NCBI GenBank assembly: GCA_020283515.1
Contig: JAHZTW010000001.1
Span: forward strand, 101,295,713 to 101,359,712
DNA length: 64,000 bases
Source: Alliaria petiolata
Taxonomy: Eukaryota; Streptophyta; Magnoliopsida; Brassicales; Brassicaceae
Direction: 5' to 3'
The first letter of the stretch is position 1, and each line of letters starts with the position of its first letter. The notes below the pieces were generated by a model. It searched no databases, was not told the DNA's origin, and saw only the letters and a program-made list of their open reading frames with translations. Shown here piece by piece: positions 36,796 to 46,465 of the stretch. A program made the translations under genes and the position numbers.

Positions 36796-37959
36796 AACCA
36801 AGGAAAGGAAGATACACTCTCGCCTTGAATGCGAAAACCCTATTTCTTGAAAGGAAATAATATCCTTTTTTTATTTGGGCTTTACCAACTTGGAAAATTT
36901 AAAAGAGTAAACCAATGTCACGTGCTTTGAACCAATTTATTTTTTGCTAACAAAGAGTGACAAGTTGTGTATACAGGTTTTCTTTGATTTGAATGAGTTC
37001 TTTGTTTTTTACTGCCTTTTTCCTATTGAGAATTTTAATCAATTGTTTTCGGTGTAGTTTAATTTTTTTTTTTTTATAAATGAAAAGAAATATTTAGTGG
37101 AAGAGAAACAATAAATTCTAAATTTTATCCTCATCTTTTTCTCTTAAAACGAATAAATAATTAAAACATCAAAATAAACCCGGATGACCAGTGATCCAAA
37201 GCGCCGGATAATGTGGGAGCTCTTGCTTCAAAACAAACCAAAAAGGAATTTAAAAACTTGAATGTCAAGTAGTTAAATATTTTGTGTTGGAAACAATAAA
37301 TTACCTCTCTATGGCATGGTGCCATCCATCAAATTTACCTCTATGTCAAGCTTGGTCTAACCAAGGAAAGATGCAATCCACCAAAAATGTTTAAAAACTA
37401 CAATTATACAAAAACCAAAAAATTCCAAAAAAATACTAGCAATCAAGTATATAACTTTGACTTATCAATGGCACACTTAGAGACTCGTAAGTCATAACTT
37501 ACAACAACAACTAACTTATACGCAGCCACATGGGATGAGAAAAGTTTTGTTAATGACTAAATTGAGATAAAAACCCTAATTAAGTTAAAGTTGACATTTT
37601 TCTAGCTAATATCTCAATCTCGGCTAGTTTACATTTTCTACGAATCAAATATATCAAGCAATTAATGTAACCTTCAGAAAAAAGTAAGACATGTTACCAA
37701 TATGGTAACTCTTTTAATCTCAATATTTCCATCGGTCAACTATAGAAACAACAAGAATTGAAAAAAAGGAAACTGTTCGCTTGCTAAATACTCATGCAAC
37801 GCAACAAACAACACAATAAGAAAACATAGCACTAATTTTCCAAGATTTACTCCTGCCATTTATTTCTCTCTAATCTTCCGTCTAATTTCTCCATTGTTAA
37901 TTTTCTCAACCCAAAACTCTCTTTCTCTTGCTATGTTTCTGGAATCCTCTGTTATTACA
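36796..37959. other. Bidirectional spacer upstream of AP2/B3 copy B
   Basis: AT-rich; the first 300 bases still align with the same interval in unit A (TGTATACAGG landmark), the rest is diverged. No gene seen. Confidence 0.45.
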
Positions 37960-39124
37960 ATGGATGTTGCAAAGTCGGAAACCTCAGGCTCAAGCAACTC
38001 TTGCTTACCTCTCAAGAAACGCGTGAGACCCCTTGACGACCCACTTGACAATGCCCTAGTTGCGACGGCGACAAAGAAGGTTGCGTTTTCAGGCAATCCA
38101 AAATTCAAGGGAGTGGTTCAGCAACAGAACGGTCATTGGGGGGCTCAGATATACACAGACCACAAAAGGATTTGGCTTGGCACTTTCAAATCCGCTGCTG
38201 ATGCCGCCTCGGCTTACGATAGCGCGTCATTCCTGCTCCGTAGCTTCGACGCTAACTCGCACCGGAACTTCCCTTTGTCTGATTCCACGGTCCACGAGCC
38301 GGATTTTCAAGCATGCTACACGACAACAAAAGCTGTGTTGAACATGATCAGAGACGGTTCTTACCAACAAGAGTTCAGAAAATTTCTCAGAGAGCGATTT
38401 CAGATGGTCGCGATGATCAACGACGTGGGAGACGAAGAGTCGAACAAGTTGTGCTCGTGGAGGCATCTTTTTCGGAAGAAATTGACACCAAGCGATGTAG
38501 GGAAACTCAACAGGCTTGTGATACCTAAGAAGGATGCAGTGAAGCATTTACCTTTGNTCGAACAAGTTGTGCTCGTGGAGGCATCTTTTTCGGAAGAAAT
38601 TGACACCAAGCGATGTAGGGAAACTCAACAGGCTTGTGATACCTAAGAAGGATGCAGTGAAGCATTTACCTTTGGTAAGTGATTATCAAAACAAGAGAGA
38701 AGAGGGAAAAACATCAGAAGAGGTTGAGGTTGTGGTTTACGACAGGGCAATGAGACAGTGGAAGTTTAGGTACTGTTACTGGAGAAGTAGCCAGAGCTTT
38801 GTCTTCACCAGAGGATGGAACGGTTTCGTGAAAGAGAAGAATATCAAGGAGAACGATGTTATCGCCTTTTACAATTGCGATGTCCCGAGCAATATCAAGA
38901 CATTAGAAGGTCAAAGCAATAAGTTTTTGATGATCGATATTCAATTTTTTTCAGACGACGATTCCGTGCTGGTCCCTGATGACAAAGTAAACAAGACTGT
39001 TCATAAGTGTTCTGGGAAAGAACTGAAAACAGAAAACTTCTTTAACTCCAAGTTAGAAGATGAAGAAACCAAATCAGTGGAGAACAAAGGAGGTTTTATG
39101 CTATTTGGTGTTATGATCCAATAG
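37960..39124 (+). CDS. RAV-like AP2/B3 transcription factor (copy B), frame broken by an assembly repeat
   Basis: Start M-D-V-A-K-S-E at 37960, matching copy A. AP2 domain (FKGVVQQQNGHWGAQIY, RIWLGTF), then a B3 domain (FRKKLTPSDVGKLNRLVIP, YCYWRSSQSFVFTRGW), and the C-terminal GGFMLFGVMIQ repression-type end. A 117-base segment of the B3 region occurs twice (38440-38556 and 38558-38674) on either side of a single N (38557). The extra 118 bases shift the frame. Leaving one copy out of the count gives 1047 coding bases, a multiple of three (348 residues), so the gene itself is most likely intact and the break is an unmerged contig overlap. Close paralogue of the gene at 34067. Confidence 0.88.
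38440..38674. repeat. Identical 117-bp repeat around an N (assembly artefact)
   Basis: Bases 38440-38556 and 38558-38674 are identical and separated only by N at 38557. Zero divergence, length not a multiple of three, and location in a conserved domain all fit two contig ends that overlap but were scaffolded with a one-base gap. Confidence 0.92.
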
Positions 39125-39150
39125 CTAGCTACTTAGTTCTTAAGGATTTA

Positions 39151-39682
39151 TAATTTTTTTTTTTAAAATGCTTGATTAGAGTTTTGTTTTTAGTTTATAG
39201 ATTTCATAATGTATTCTTTTGGATTGCAACACTTTTTAAGATTAGTATCTAATATAATACCATACTGTTTCAGTTGGAAACAACACTCGTTAAATCAAAT
39301 CATCTTATCTATTAATTAGTTTCTTACTAATTCAGTAGTTGGAAACTTACAAAGGTATTAATAAGTCGGCTATGAGGCTAGCCTAATCACACGAGAAATT
39401 GAATCTTTATCAAACTAGTCTAATCCTTATCGTAATAGGAATCTAATCTTTATCACAATAAACTGCATATTTATCTTAATATCTTGATATATCCCAATAC
39501 TTTTTCTTCTTGGTAGCAATTTTCACTCCTTTTTTTTTGGGGCCAAAAATCAAAATTTTCGAGTGATAAGCATAAGAAATCAGTCTTTGTACTCTAGTTC
39601 TAAATGTACCGCACCCATTTGGGTAATTGACTGCTTGTATTTTTCATTTATGTTTGAAGTTAATAAAATAAGGTGTTACATA
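39151..39682. other. Spacer between AP2/B3 copy B and the copia element
   Basis: AT-rich 3' flanking sequence; nothing recognised. Confidence 0.45.
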
Positions 39683-39687
39683 GAAAA

Positions 39688-39925
39688 TGTTGTGAATCGA
39701 ATGAATTGTGTTGTATTATTATGAGGAACAAAAGTCTTTTTATATAGTAATTACATAAAGAATAGAAAAGGAAATAGTACTTTTCCTACTTCTACAAGGA
39801 AAAGGAAAACATCTACTAATCATAATGAACTTAGGAAAATGTGGCCGCCTATGATCCAATGGGCTGGGCCGTGGTCTAATGCAATGGGCCGGTTATGGAA
39901 ATCCAAACCTCAATGGATTATAACA
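39688..39925 (-). repeat. 3' LTR of the copia element
   Basis: 238 bp, same length as its partner at 45307. Contains a GGCTGGGCCG GC-rich stretch and a TATATAG segment. It is the downstream LTR because the polyprotein is on the minus strand. Confidence 0.95.
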
Positions 39926-40082
39926 CTCCCCCTTGATTGACATAACCGGTTGTGATGATGGGATCATAGTAATACGCTTGGGGATGCTGCCTCATTAAAA
40001 CCTTTCTAAGGAAAATCCAGTGGGACAAAAACCTTAGCGAGGAAAAAGAGTACAGCACGCATTACTCCCCCTGAAATGATCA

Positions 40083-43000
40083 TCACTCTAAGTCCTTTAA
40101 TCGGCGCATGCCGATCTGATGCATTACCTTCTTCAATGAGGAGGTTGGAAGCGATTTAGTGAATAGGTCGGCTGAGTTGTCGCTGGAACGGACTTGGAGC
40201 ACTTTGAGTTCACCGGCCTTCTGTAGGTCGTGAGTGAAAAAGAACTTTGGTAAGATGTGCTTCGTCCGATCTCCTTTGATGTATCCATCCTTCAACTGAG
40301 CTATGCATGCGGCATTGTCCTCGTACATGCTGGTCGGTTCTTCTTTCCCTTCTATCATCCCACAATCTCGTCTAATGTGTTGAGTCATTGACCTCAACCA
40401 AACACATTCTCGGCTGGCCTCATGGATCGCCAATATTTCCGCGTGATTGGACGATGTAGCCGTGAGTGTCTGCTTCATGGACCTCCACGAAATGGCTGTT
40501 CCATCGTGAGTGAAGACATATCCCGTCTGGGATCGACCGTTGTGCGGATCCGAAAGGTAACCTGCATCAGCAAAACCAACTAAACCTTCATTGTTAAGGT
40601 TAGTGTAAAATAGACCCATATCTTTCGTCCCTTTCAGGTAACGAAGTATGTGTTTGATCCCATTCCAGTGCCTTTGGGTCGGACAAGAACTGAATCTTGA
40701 AAGGAGGTTCACGGCAAAGCAAATGTCCGGCCTAGTGTGACTAGCCAAGTACATTAACGCTCCTATGGCACTGAGATATGGCACTTCGGGACCAAGGATT
40801 TCTTCATCCTTCTTCTTTGGACCGAATGGATCGCTGTCCAGACTAAGGCTTCTCACCATCATTGGGCTACTCAGTGGGTGAGCCTGGTCCATATTAAAAC
40901 GCTTGAGTACCTTTTCTGTATATGCCATTTGATGCACAAGGATTCCATTATTGACGTACTCAAGTTGTATTCCCAAACAGAACTTAGTCTTTCCTAAGTC
41001 TTTCATTTCGAATTCCTTCTTTAGGTATTCAACCGTTTGGGATATTTCCTCAGAGGTTCCTAGGATGTTCAGGTCGTCTACATACACCGCGATGATTACG
41101 AATCCCTTGTCAAATTTCTTTATAAATATGCATGGACTTATGGGATCGTTTTTATAGCCCTCTTTCACTAAGTACTCGCTTAGTCTATTATACCACATGC
41201 GACCTGATTGTTTTAATCCATAGAGCGATTTATTCAGCTTAATACAATGCTGGTCTCGAGAACTTCTTTTATCTTTCAGCTCTATTCCCTCTGGGACTTT
41301 CATATAAATTTCGTTATCCAGTGGACCATATAAGTATGCGGTTACAACATCCATTAACCGCAAATCCAATTTCTCTCTTATGGCCAGACTTATCAGGAAT
41401 CTAAAAGTCGTTGCATCCACCACAGGGGAGTATGTCTCCTCATAATCGATTCCTGGCCTTTGTGAGAATCCTTGTGCCACAAGCCGTGCTTTGTGTCTAA
41501 CGATTTCACCTTGTTCGTTTCTCTTCCTCACAAAGACCCATTTATGTCCAACTGGTATAACATCACGAGGTGTCCGAATTATGGGACCAAAAACCTCTCT
41601 CTTCCTTAAAGAGTTTAACTCCACGTTTATAGCTTCTTTCCATTTATTCCAGTCTAATCGACGAGTGCACTCTAAAATGGACGTGGGTTCTAGATCCTCA
41701 TTCATGAGCTCAAGTGCTACATTGCATGCAAATATTTCATCAATGTCGACATTCTTTCTGTTCCATTGGATTCCAGACGAGACATAATTGATCGCGATCT
41801 CTTTGTTATCAGGAACTTCAGGCCCATGAAGCTTGGCGTCCCAAGCAACATTTTCCGGCACCTTAGGTTCATTTATGTCTGGAACGTCCACTATCTCCTC
41901 GGTCTGAATTTCAGCACCTTTCTTTAATTTCCGAGGAGTCTTATCTTTGGAACCAATTGGTCTTCCACGTTTCAATCGTGGTTTAGACTCAGTAGCCGCT
42001 TGACTCGGTCCTTCTTGGACATCAATACGAATTGGTGCATTCACGGCTGGTATATATGATTTCGTTACCCTCTTTGGGTCTGCAAAGGAATCTGGCAATT
42101 GTATAGCTAGCTTTTGCAAATGTATTATCTTTTGGACCTCTAAATCACTTTCACGAGTCCGGGGATCTTGCCATTTTAAGGATGTTTGATTCCATGCAAT
42201 TTCTTTTACCAGCCGGTTTCCATCACCTAATGTTGGAAAAACGGATTCGTCAAAATGACAATCCGCGTACCTGGCCTTAAATAAATCTCCGGTGGTCGGC
42301 TCAAGGTACTTTATGATCGTGGGTGAATCATATCCAACATATATCCCCATCCTCCTTTGAGGTCCCATCTTAGTCCTCTGTGGTGGTGCAATCGGCACAT
42401 AAACTGAGCAACCGAATATCTTAAGATGGGAAATGTCTGGCTCTTGTCCCGATAATAATTGGGATGGGGAATATTTATGGTCACTAGATGGCCTGATGCG
42501 AATTAGTTCGGCAGCGTGTAAGACAGCATGTCCCCAAGCGGATACAGGAAGCTTTGACCTCATGAGTAATGGTCTAGCAATCAACTGTATGCGTTTTATA
42601 AATGACTCGGCCAAGCCGTTTTGTGTATGTACATGTGCCACGGAGTATTCAACACTTACCCCCATGGACATACAATAGTCATTAAACGCTTGGGAAGTAA
42701 ACTCACCAGCATTATCCATTCGTATGGTCTTTAAAGGAAAGTCTGGAAAGTGAGCCTTTAGGCGTATTATCTGAGCAAGGAGTCTTGCAAATGCCATATT
42801 CCGTGATGACAATAAGCATACATGTGACCATCTTGTAGATGCGTCAATGAGGACCATAAAATATCGGAATGTCCCACAAGGTGGGTGTATTGGTCCGCAT
42901 ATGTCTCCTTGAATTCTTTCCAGGAAATTTATTGTTTCCTTAGTCACTTTCACTGGTGATGGCCTTACAATGAGTTTCCCTTGTGAACATGAGGCACAAG

Positions 43001-44489
43001 TAAGATTCTTTGGGATTACTCTCCTTTCTTTCAAGGCGTGCCCATAAGTATTGGCTATCAATTTTCGCATCATATTCGACCCGGGATGTCCCAGCCGGTC
43101 GTGCCATAGGTTGAACCTATCCGTAAACTCTTGGTTTGCGGTGGCATTGGCCTCAATCATATTGACCTTAGTGCAATATAAGCCGGTAGCTATAGCAGGT
43201 ATAGTCTCTAGGACTTTCTTTTGGCCTTGGACGATTTCAATTATTTGGAGGAACTCTAGGTTTCCTTCGCCCATTGTTTCAACATGAAGACCATTCATTC
43301 GAATGTCTTTAAAGCTCAATAGGCTTCTCTTTGAGCTGGGGGAAAACAATGCATCCGCAATCTCTAGATGCGTCCCCTTAGGCAATAGGACATTGGCCTG
43401 GCCGTAGCCTTCTATTAGGCCGGCCATGCCTGCTATAGTACTTATATTGGCCTTTTTCAATGTAAGATTTATGAAATATCTCTTGTCCTTTAAAATCGTG
43501 TGGCTTGACCCACTATCCACCACGAATTCATCCATGTTGCCTTCCTTATCATGCTGGATCATGTGGGCTTCTGGATTCTTCCCTTTAACACTCTCTTGAT
43601 AAAGTTCCACAAGGTGTTTGGGAGTCCTACATGTCTTGGCCCAATGATTGTCCATCCCACATCGATGGCAAACAGACTTGGTCGGGCCGGACTGATGTCC
43701 GGTTTGGTTCCCGTGGCCACGCCCTCGGCCACGTCCTTGACCGCGGTTAAAATCAGATCCGCGACCATTCCATCGACCATATGGGTGGTAGCGACCACGC
43801 CCTTGTCTCTTTCCATGTCCACGGCCATTAAACTTTTGGTATCTCTGGACATGGTTTGCCTCGGTTTCCATCTTAGTGTCCTCGGCCACATGGGCTTCAG
43901 GAAGTGGGGTTGATCCAGGAGGTCTCATCTCGCTGTTTCTCATCAGCAATTCATTGTTCTGCTCCGCAAGCAATAAACAAGAGATCAAACTTGCATAGGT
44001 CGTGAAACCTTTCTCACGATACTGTTGCTGTAGCAACACGTTGCTTGAGTGGAAGGTCGAGAAGGTCTTTTCAAGCATATCCTTCTCTGTCACAATCTCG
44101 CCACATAGCTTCAATTTTGAAACTATCTTAAATAGGGCCGAGTTGTATTCATCCACGGACTTAAAGTCCAGGAGCCTTAAGTTAAGCCAATCATATTTGG
44201 CCTTAGGCAGTATAACCATCTTCTGATGATCATATCTCGCCTTTAACTCCTTCCAGAGATCAAGAGGATCCTCAAGCGTCAAGTATTGATCTTTGAGACT
44301 CTCAACGAGATGGTGGCGTATGATTAAAATCGCCTTATACCTATTTCTCTCGGATTCGTTATTTGCATCATTAATGCATTCACCGAGCCCTTTTGATTTC
44401 AGCATGATCTTTGCATCTAAAGCCCATTGCAAGTAATTATCTCCTGAGAGATTAAGGGCTGCGAAGTCCAAATTATTGACTTTCGCCAT
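40083..44489 (-). CDS. Copia gag-pol polyprotein, uninterrupted frame
   Basis: One 1468-residue frame. The gag part has the copia gag helices (about 1-190) and an Arg/Gly-rich linker (about 220-260), then a CX2CX4HX4C zinc knuckle at Cys274-Cys287. The protease motif is DSGSSH (from about 325), followed by the HDRLGHPG pre-integrase zone, the integrase core (GDICGP, DNAGEF, TQNGLAES), the proline-rich linker with a GRPIGSKDK motif, reverse transcriptase (ARLVAQGFSQRPGIDYEETY, catalytic YVDD near residue 1134) and RNase H (FADAGYLSDP, EDNAACI, TKHILPKFFF). All catalytic signatures that I can read are present and there is no stop or frameshift, so the protein could be active even though the LTRs have diverged. 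It ends 157 bases before the 3' LTR. Confidence 0.96.
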   Translation of the reverse strand: MAKVNNLDFAALNLSGDNYLQWALDAKIMLKSKGLGECINDANNESERNRYKAILIIRHHLVESLKDQYLTLEDPLDLWKELKARYDHQKMVILPKAKYDWLNLRLLDFKSVDEYNSALFKIVSKLKLCGEIVTEKDMLEKTFSTFHSSNVLLQQQYREKGFTTYASLISCLLLAEQNNELLMRNSEMRPPGSTPLPEAHVAEDTKMETEANHVQRYQKFNGRGHGKRQGRGRYHPYGRWNGRGSDFNRGQGRGRGRGHGNQTGHQSGPTKSVCHRCGMDNHWAKTCRTPKHLVELYQESVKGKNPEAHMIQHDKEGNMDEFVVDSGSSHTILKDKRYFINLTLKKANISTIAGMAGLIEGYGQANVLLPKGTHLEIADALFSPSSKRSLLSFKDIRMNGLHVETMGEGNLEFLQIIEIVQGQKKVLETIPAIATGLYCTKVNMIEANATANQEFTDRFNLWHDRLGHPGSNMMRKLIANTYGHALKERRVIPKNLTCASCSQGKLIVRPSPVKVTKETINFLERIQGDICGPIHPPCGTFRYFMVLIDASTRWSHVCLLSSRNMAFARLLAQIIRLKAHFPDFPLKTIRMDNAGEFTSQAFNDYCMSMGVSVEYSVAHVHTQNGLAESFIKRIQLIARPLLMRSKLPVSAWGHAVLHAAELIRIRPSSDHKYSPSQLLSGQEPDISHLKIFGCSVYVPIAPPQRTKMGPQRRMGIYVGYDSPTIIKYLEPTTGDLFKARYADCHFDESVFPTLGDGNRLVKEIAWNQTSLKWQDPRTRESDLEVQKIIHLQKLAIQLPDSFADPKRVTKSYIPAVNAPIRIDVQEGPSQAATESKPRLKRGRPIGSKDKTPRKLKKGAEIQTEEIVDVPDINEPKVPENVAWDAKLHGPEVPDNKEIAINYVSSGIQWNRKNVDIDEIFACNVALELMNEDLEPTSILECTRRLDWNKWKEAINVELNSLRKREVFGPIIRTPRDVIPVGHKWVFVRKRNEQGEIVRHKARLVAQGFSQRPGIDYEETYSPVVDATTFRFLISLAIREKLDLRLMDVVTAYLYGPLDNEIYMKVPEGIELKDKRSSRDQHCIKLNKSLYGLKQSGRMWYNRLSEYLVKEGYKNDPISPCIFIKKFDKGFVIIAVYVDDLNILGTSEEISQTVEYLKKEFEMKDLGKTKFCLGIQLEYVNNGILVHQMAYTEKVLKRFNMDQAHPLSSPMMVRSLSLDSDPFGPKKKDEEILGPEVPYLSAIGALMYLASHTRPDICFAVNLLSRFSSCPTQRHWNGIKHILRYLKGTKDMGLFYTNLNNEGLVGFADAGYLSDPHNGRSQTGYVFTHDGTAISWRSMKQTLTATSSNHAEILAIHEASRECVWLRSMTQHIRRDCGMIEGKEEPTSMYEDNAACIAQLKDGYIKGDRTKHILPKFFFTHDLQKAGELKVLQVRSSDNSADLFTKSLPTSSLKKVMHQIGMRRLKDLE

Positions 44490-45306
44490 CTGAGATCAAG
44501 CATCGGTTTTTCTCTTAGGATTTTTAGGGTTTCTTTCAACCGCTTTTATTTTATGCACATATCATGCGATTTTAATTCAAGCAAGTTTCCAATTTTAATC
44601 CTAACATGTAATTCTAGGTGATAAAAGTAAACAGGAAATTTTCCAAATTCAAATAAGGCAATTTCCAATTTGCGATTTCTATGTGGTCAAACAAAAAGGA
44701 AATTTTCCAAATTCAATCCTAACAAGGAATATCTATGATTTTCGGTTTTGGCCAACAAAATTTTAATGGTCCGATTTTTATCATGCAATTCCTAGTTCAA
44801 TTAGGATTTGGCCAAGCAATAGATCAAACAACCAAATTTGATTTTAATTAAAGCATGCGATTATAGATTAGGGTTTTCAAGCAACCATGCGATTTCAAAC
44901 AAATAGGATTTTAGGGTTTGATATTATCATGCAAAAGTTCAAGTTCGATTTAGGCCAAACAATCAATCAATCAATTTACAAGCAAATCCGATTTTAGGGT
45001 TTTATCTTTTCTTAGGTTCAATTCGATTTTAGGTTCTTAAGAGATCAAACAAGTGGAACAATCAAAATCGGTTTTTAGGGTTTGATATACATTAGGTCCG
45101 ATTTCGATTTTATGGTGTTCTTGAGTTTTAGGGTTTTGATTATACTTTTGATCCTTCTTTTGGGTTGACTGGAAAAGAACCGGGAGCTAAAGACCTCGGA
45201 AAATACTTAGGATCGGATCGCACAACTCCGGCGTAGAACGGAGACGGACGGCGGCTGCGGACGGCGGCTACTTAGGATTTATCAGAGCAAGTTCGTGCTG
45301 ATAACG
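44490..45306 (-). promoter_or_regulatory. Copia untranslated leader with telobox-like motifs
   Basis: 817 bases between the 5' LTR and the gag ATG. On the plus strand it contains at least six TTAGGGTTT or near-identical motifs (about 44523, 44868, 44911, 44993, 45075, 45131), i.e. AAACCCTAA teloboxes on the sense strand, among repeated CAAGCAA/GATTTTA words. Such boxes are common in plant promoters and leaders and bind telobox proteins. Confidence 0.6.
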
Positions 45307-45544
45307 TGTTATGAATCGAATGAATTGTGTTGTATTATTATGAGGACCAAAAGTCTCTTTATATAGTAATTACATAAAGGATACAAAAGGAAATAGTACT
45401 TTTCTTACTTTTACAAGAAAAAGGAAAACATCTACTAATCATAATGAACTTAGGAAAACGTGGCCGTCTATGATCCAATGGGCTGGGCCGTGATCTAATG
45501 CAATGAGCCGGTTATAAAAATCCAAACTTCAATGGATTATAACA
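45307..45544 (-). repeat. 5' LTR of the copia element
   Basis: 238 bp; TG...CA ends; differs from the 3' LTR at 15 positions by my count, mostly transitions. Carries the element's promoter in principle. Confidence 0.95.
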
Positions 45545-45549
45545 GAAAA

Positions 45550-46465
45550 CAGTAAAAAGTGAAAAAAAACAAAAAAAAAAGCTACAAAAACTTTACCAAG
45601 TGTAAATTTTTGCCGTAACGTGTGTATGTAATCTAAAAGCAAAAGCACGTCAAGGGCTTTAATGGTGACACCGAAAATAAATAAATCAAACGGCAAAATT
45701 ACATTTTTACGAATTTATTGTTTTTTCCAATTTCCAATTTCCAGAATCAGATCTCTTGCCCAACGGTGAGTTCTTGTCGGACGTTATTTCCCGTCTTTTT
45801 TCAGGCGCATATACATGATCAGTATATGTAAATGCGCACACGTGTTATGGTTCTGGTTTCGGTGGATCCAATTAATAAATTTTTCTTTATTCCTTATCGA
45901 TTTTATCTTCGAATTTGCCCTTTTCGGTTCGAATTTTTGAGTTTTATCTTCCCATCTCAGGATTTTGTTTCCTCTATCTATATAACCAAGAAACTCTTTG
46001 ATCAAAAGGTAATTGCTTTCATCGCGTTTGGTGTTGATATATATCTTCTGGGTATTCTCAAAAAGCAAACTTTATATAATTTTGCGAAATTTTTAGCATC
46101 GTCGATTTGATTGGGTTTTTTTTCTTGTGATGCTGCTTGTGATTGATGGATCTGATTTGGTTGCATTCGAATCTGAGTTCTTAGATAAAGTTAGGGCAGT
46201 TACTACGATTTGGTGCTAGATTAGATCGAATCAAGAAGACTCTTCATTCTTGTTTTTTTCTAGCTTAGTTTCAAGTTTTATTACCCAACTGTTTCTTCCT
46301 TGAATAAAGATCTTGTTTTTTTTTCATATTGCAAGTTCATTGATTTCTCCTGATATGGTTGGTTATTAGTTTACAGAATTATCTCTGGAACTAAGTTTAG
46401 CATAAGATTTTGACTAATTGAGTTTTTGGAATGCAAATAGGCCATATCTAGTTTGAGATTATTAC
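45550..46465. other. OTU2 promoter and 5' leader
   Basis: Between the copia insertion and the OTU2 start codon. The copia 5' LTR thus sits about 920 bases upstream of the OTU2 ATG and points away from the gene. The sequence from about 45780 looks transcribed (GC somewhat higher, T-rich leader) and probably holds a leader intron ending near the TTTGGAATGCAAATAG at about 46425-46440. The short frame at 45832-46110 has no homology that I recognise. Confidence 0.45.

Larger units (their letters stand above)
35300..39150. repeat. Tandem block duplication, unit B
   Basis: Second copy of the 31640-35250 block. It has an additional partial duplication of the cystatin-related terminal exon (35780-35915 beside 36059-36244). 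It ends just before the copia element at 39688. Confidence 0.8.
39688..45544 (-). mobile_element. Ty1/copia LTR retrotransposon, full length
   Basis: 5857-bp element read on the minus strand. Two 238-bp LTRs (39688-39925 and 45307-45544) begin TG and end CA and are bracketed by the 5-bp direct repeat GAAAA (39683-39687 and 45545-45549), so both ends and the target duplication are intact. A purine tract (complement of about 39926-39935, AAGGGGGAG) abuts the 3' LTR. Next to the 5' LTR the strand reads CGTTATCAGCACGAAC, the likely primer-binding site; it shares TATCAG with the usual initiator-Met tRNA site but is otherwise atypical. I count 15 differences between the LTRs (about 6 percent), so the insertion is not recent. 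Confidence 0.97.

Noticed and set aside
38567..39124. Separate 185-codon B3-only gene
   Set aside because: It arises from the duplicated contig end around the N; it is the 3' part of AP2/B3 copy B.
42433..43913. Several 80-120-codon plus-strand frames inside the copia element
   Set aside because: Antisense shadows of the 1468-codon polyprotein.
45832..46110. 92-codon frame upstream of OTU2
   Set aside because: Low-complexity hydrophobic translation of the OTU2 leader region, with a similar-length frame on the other strand.
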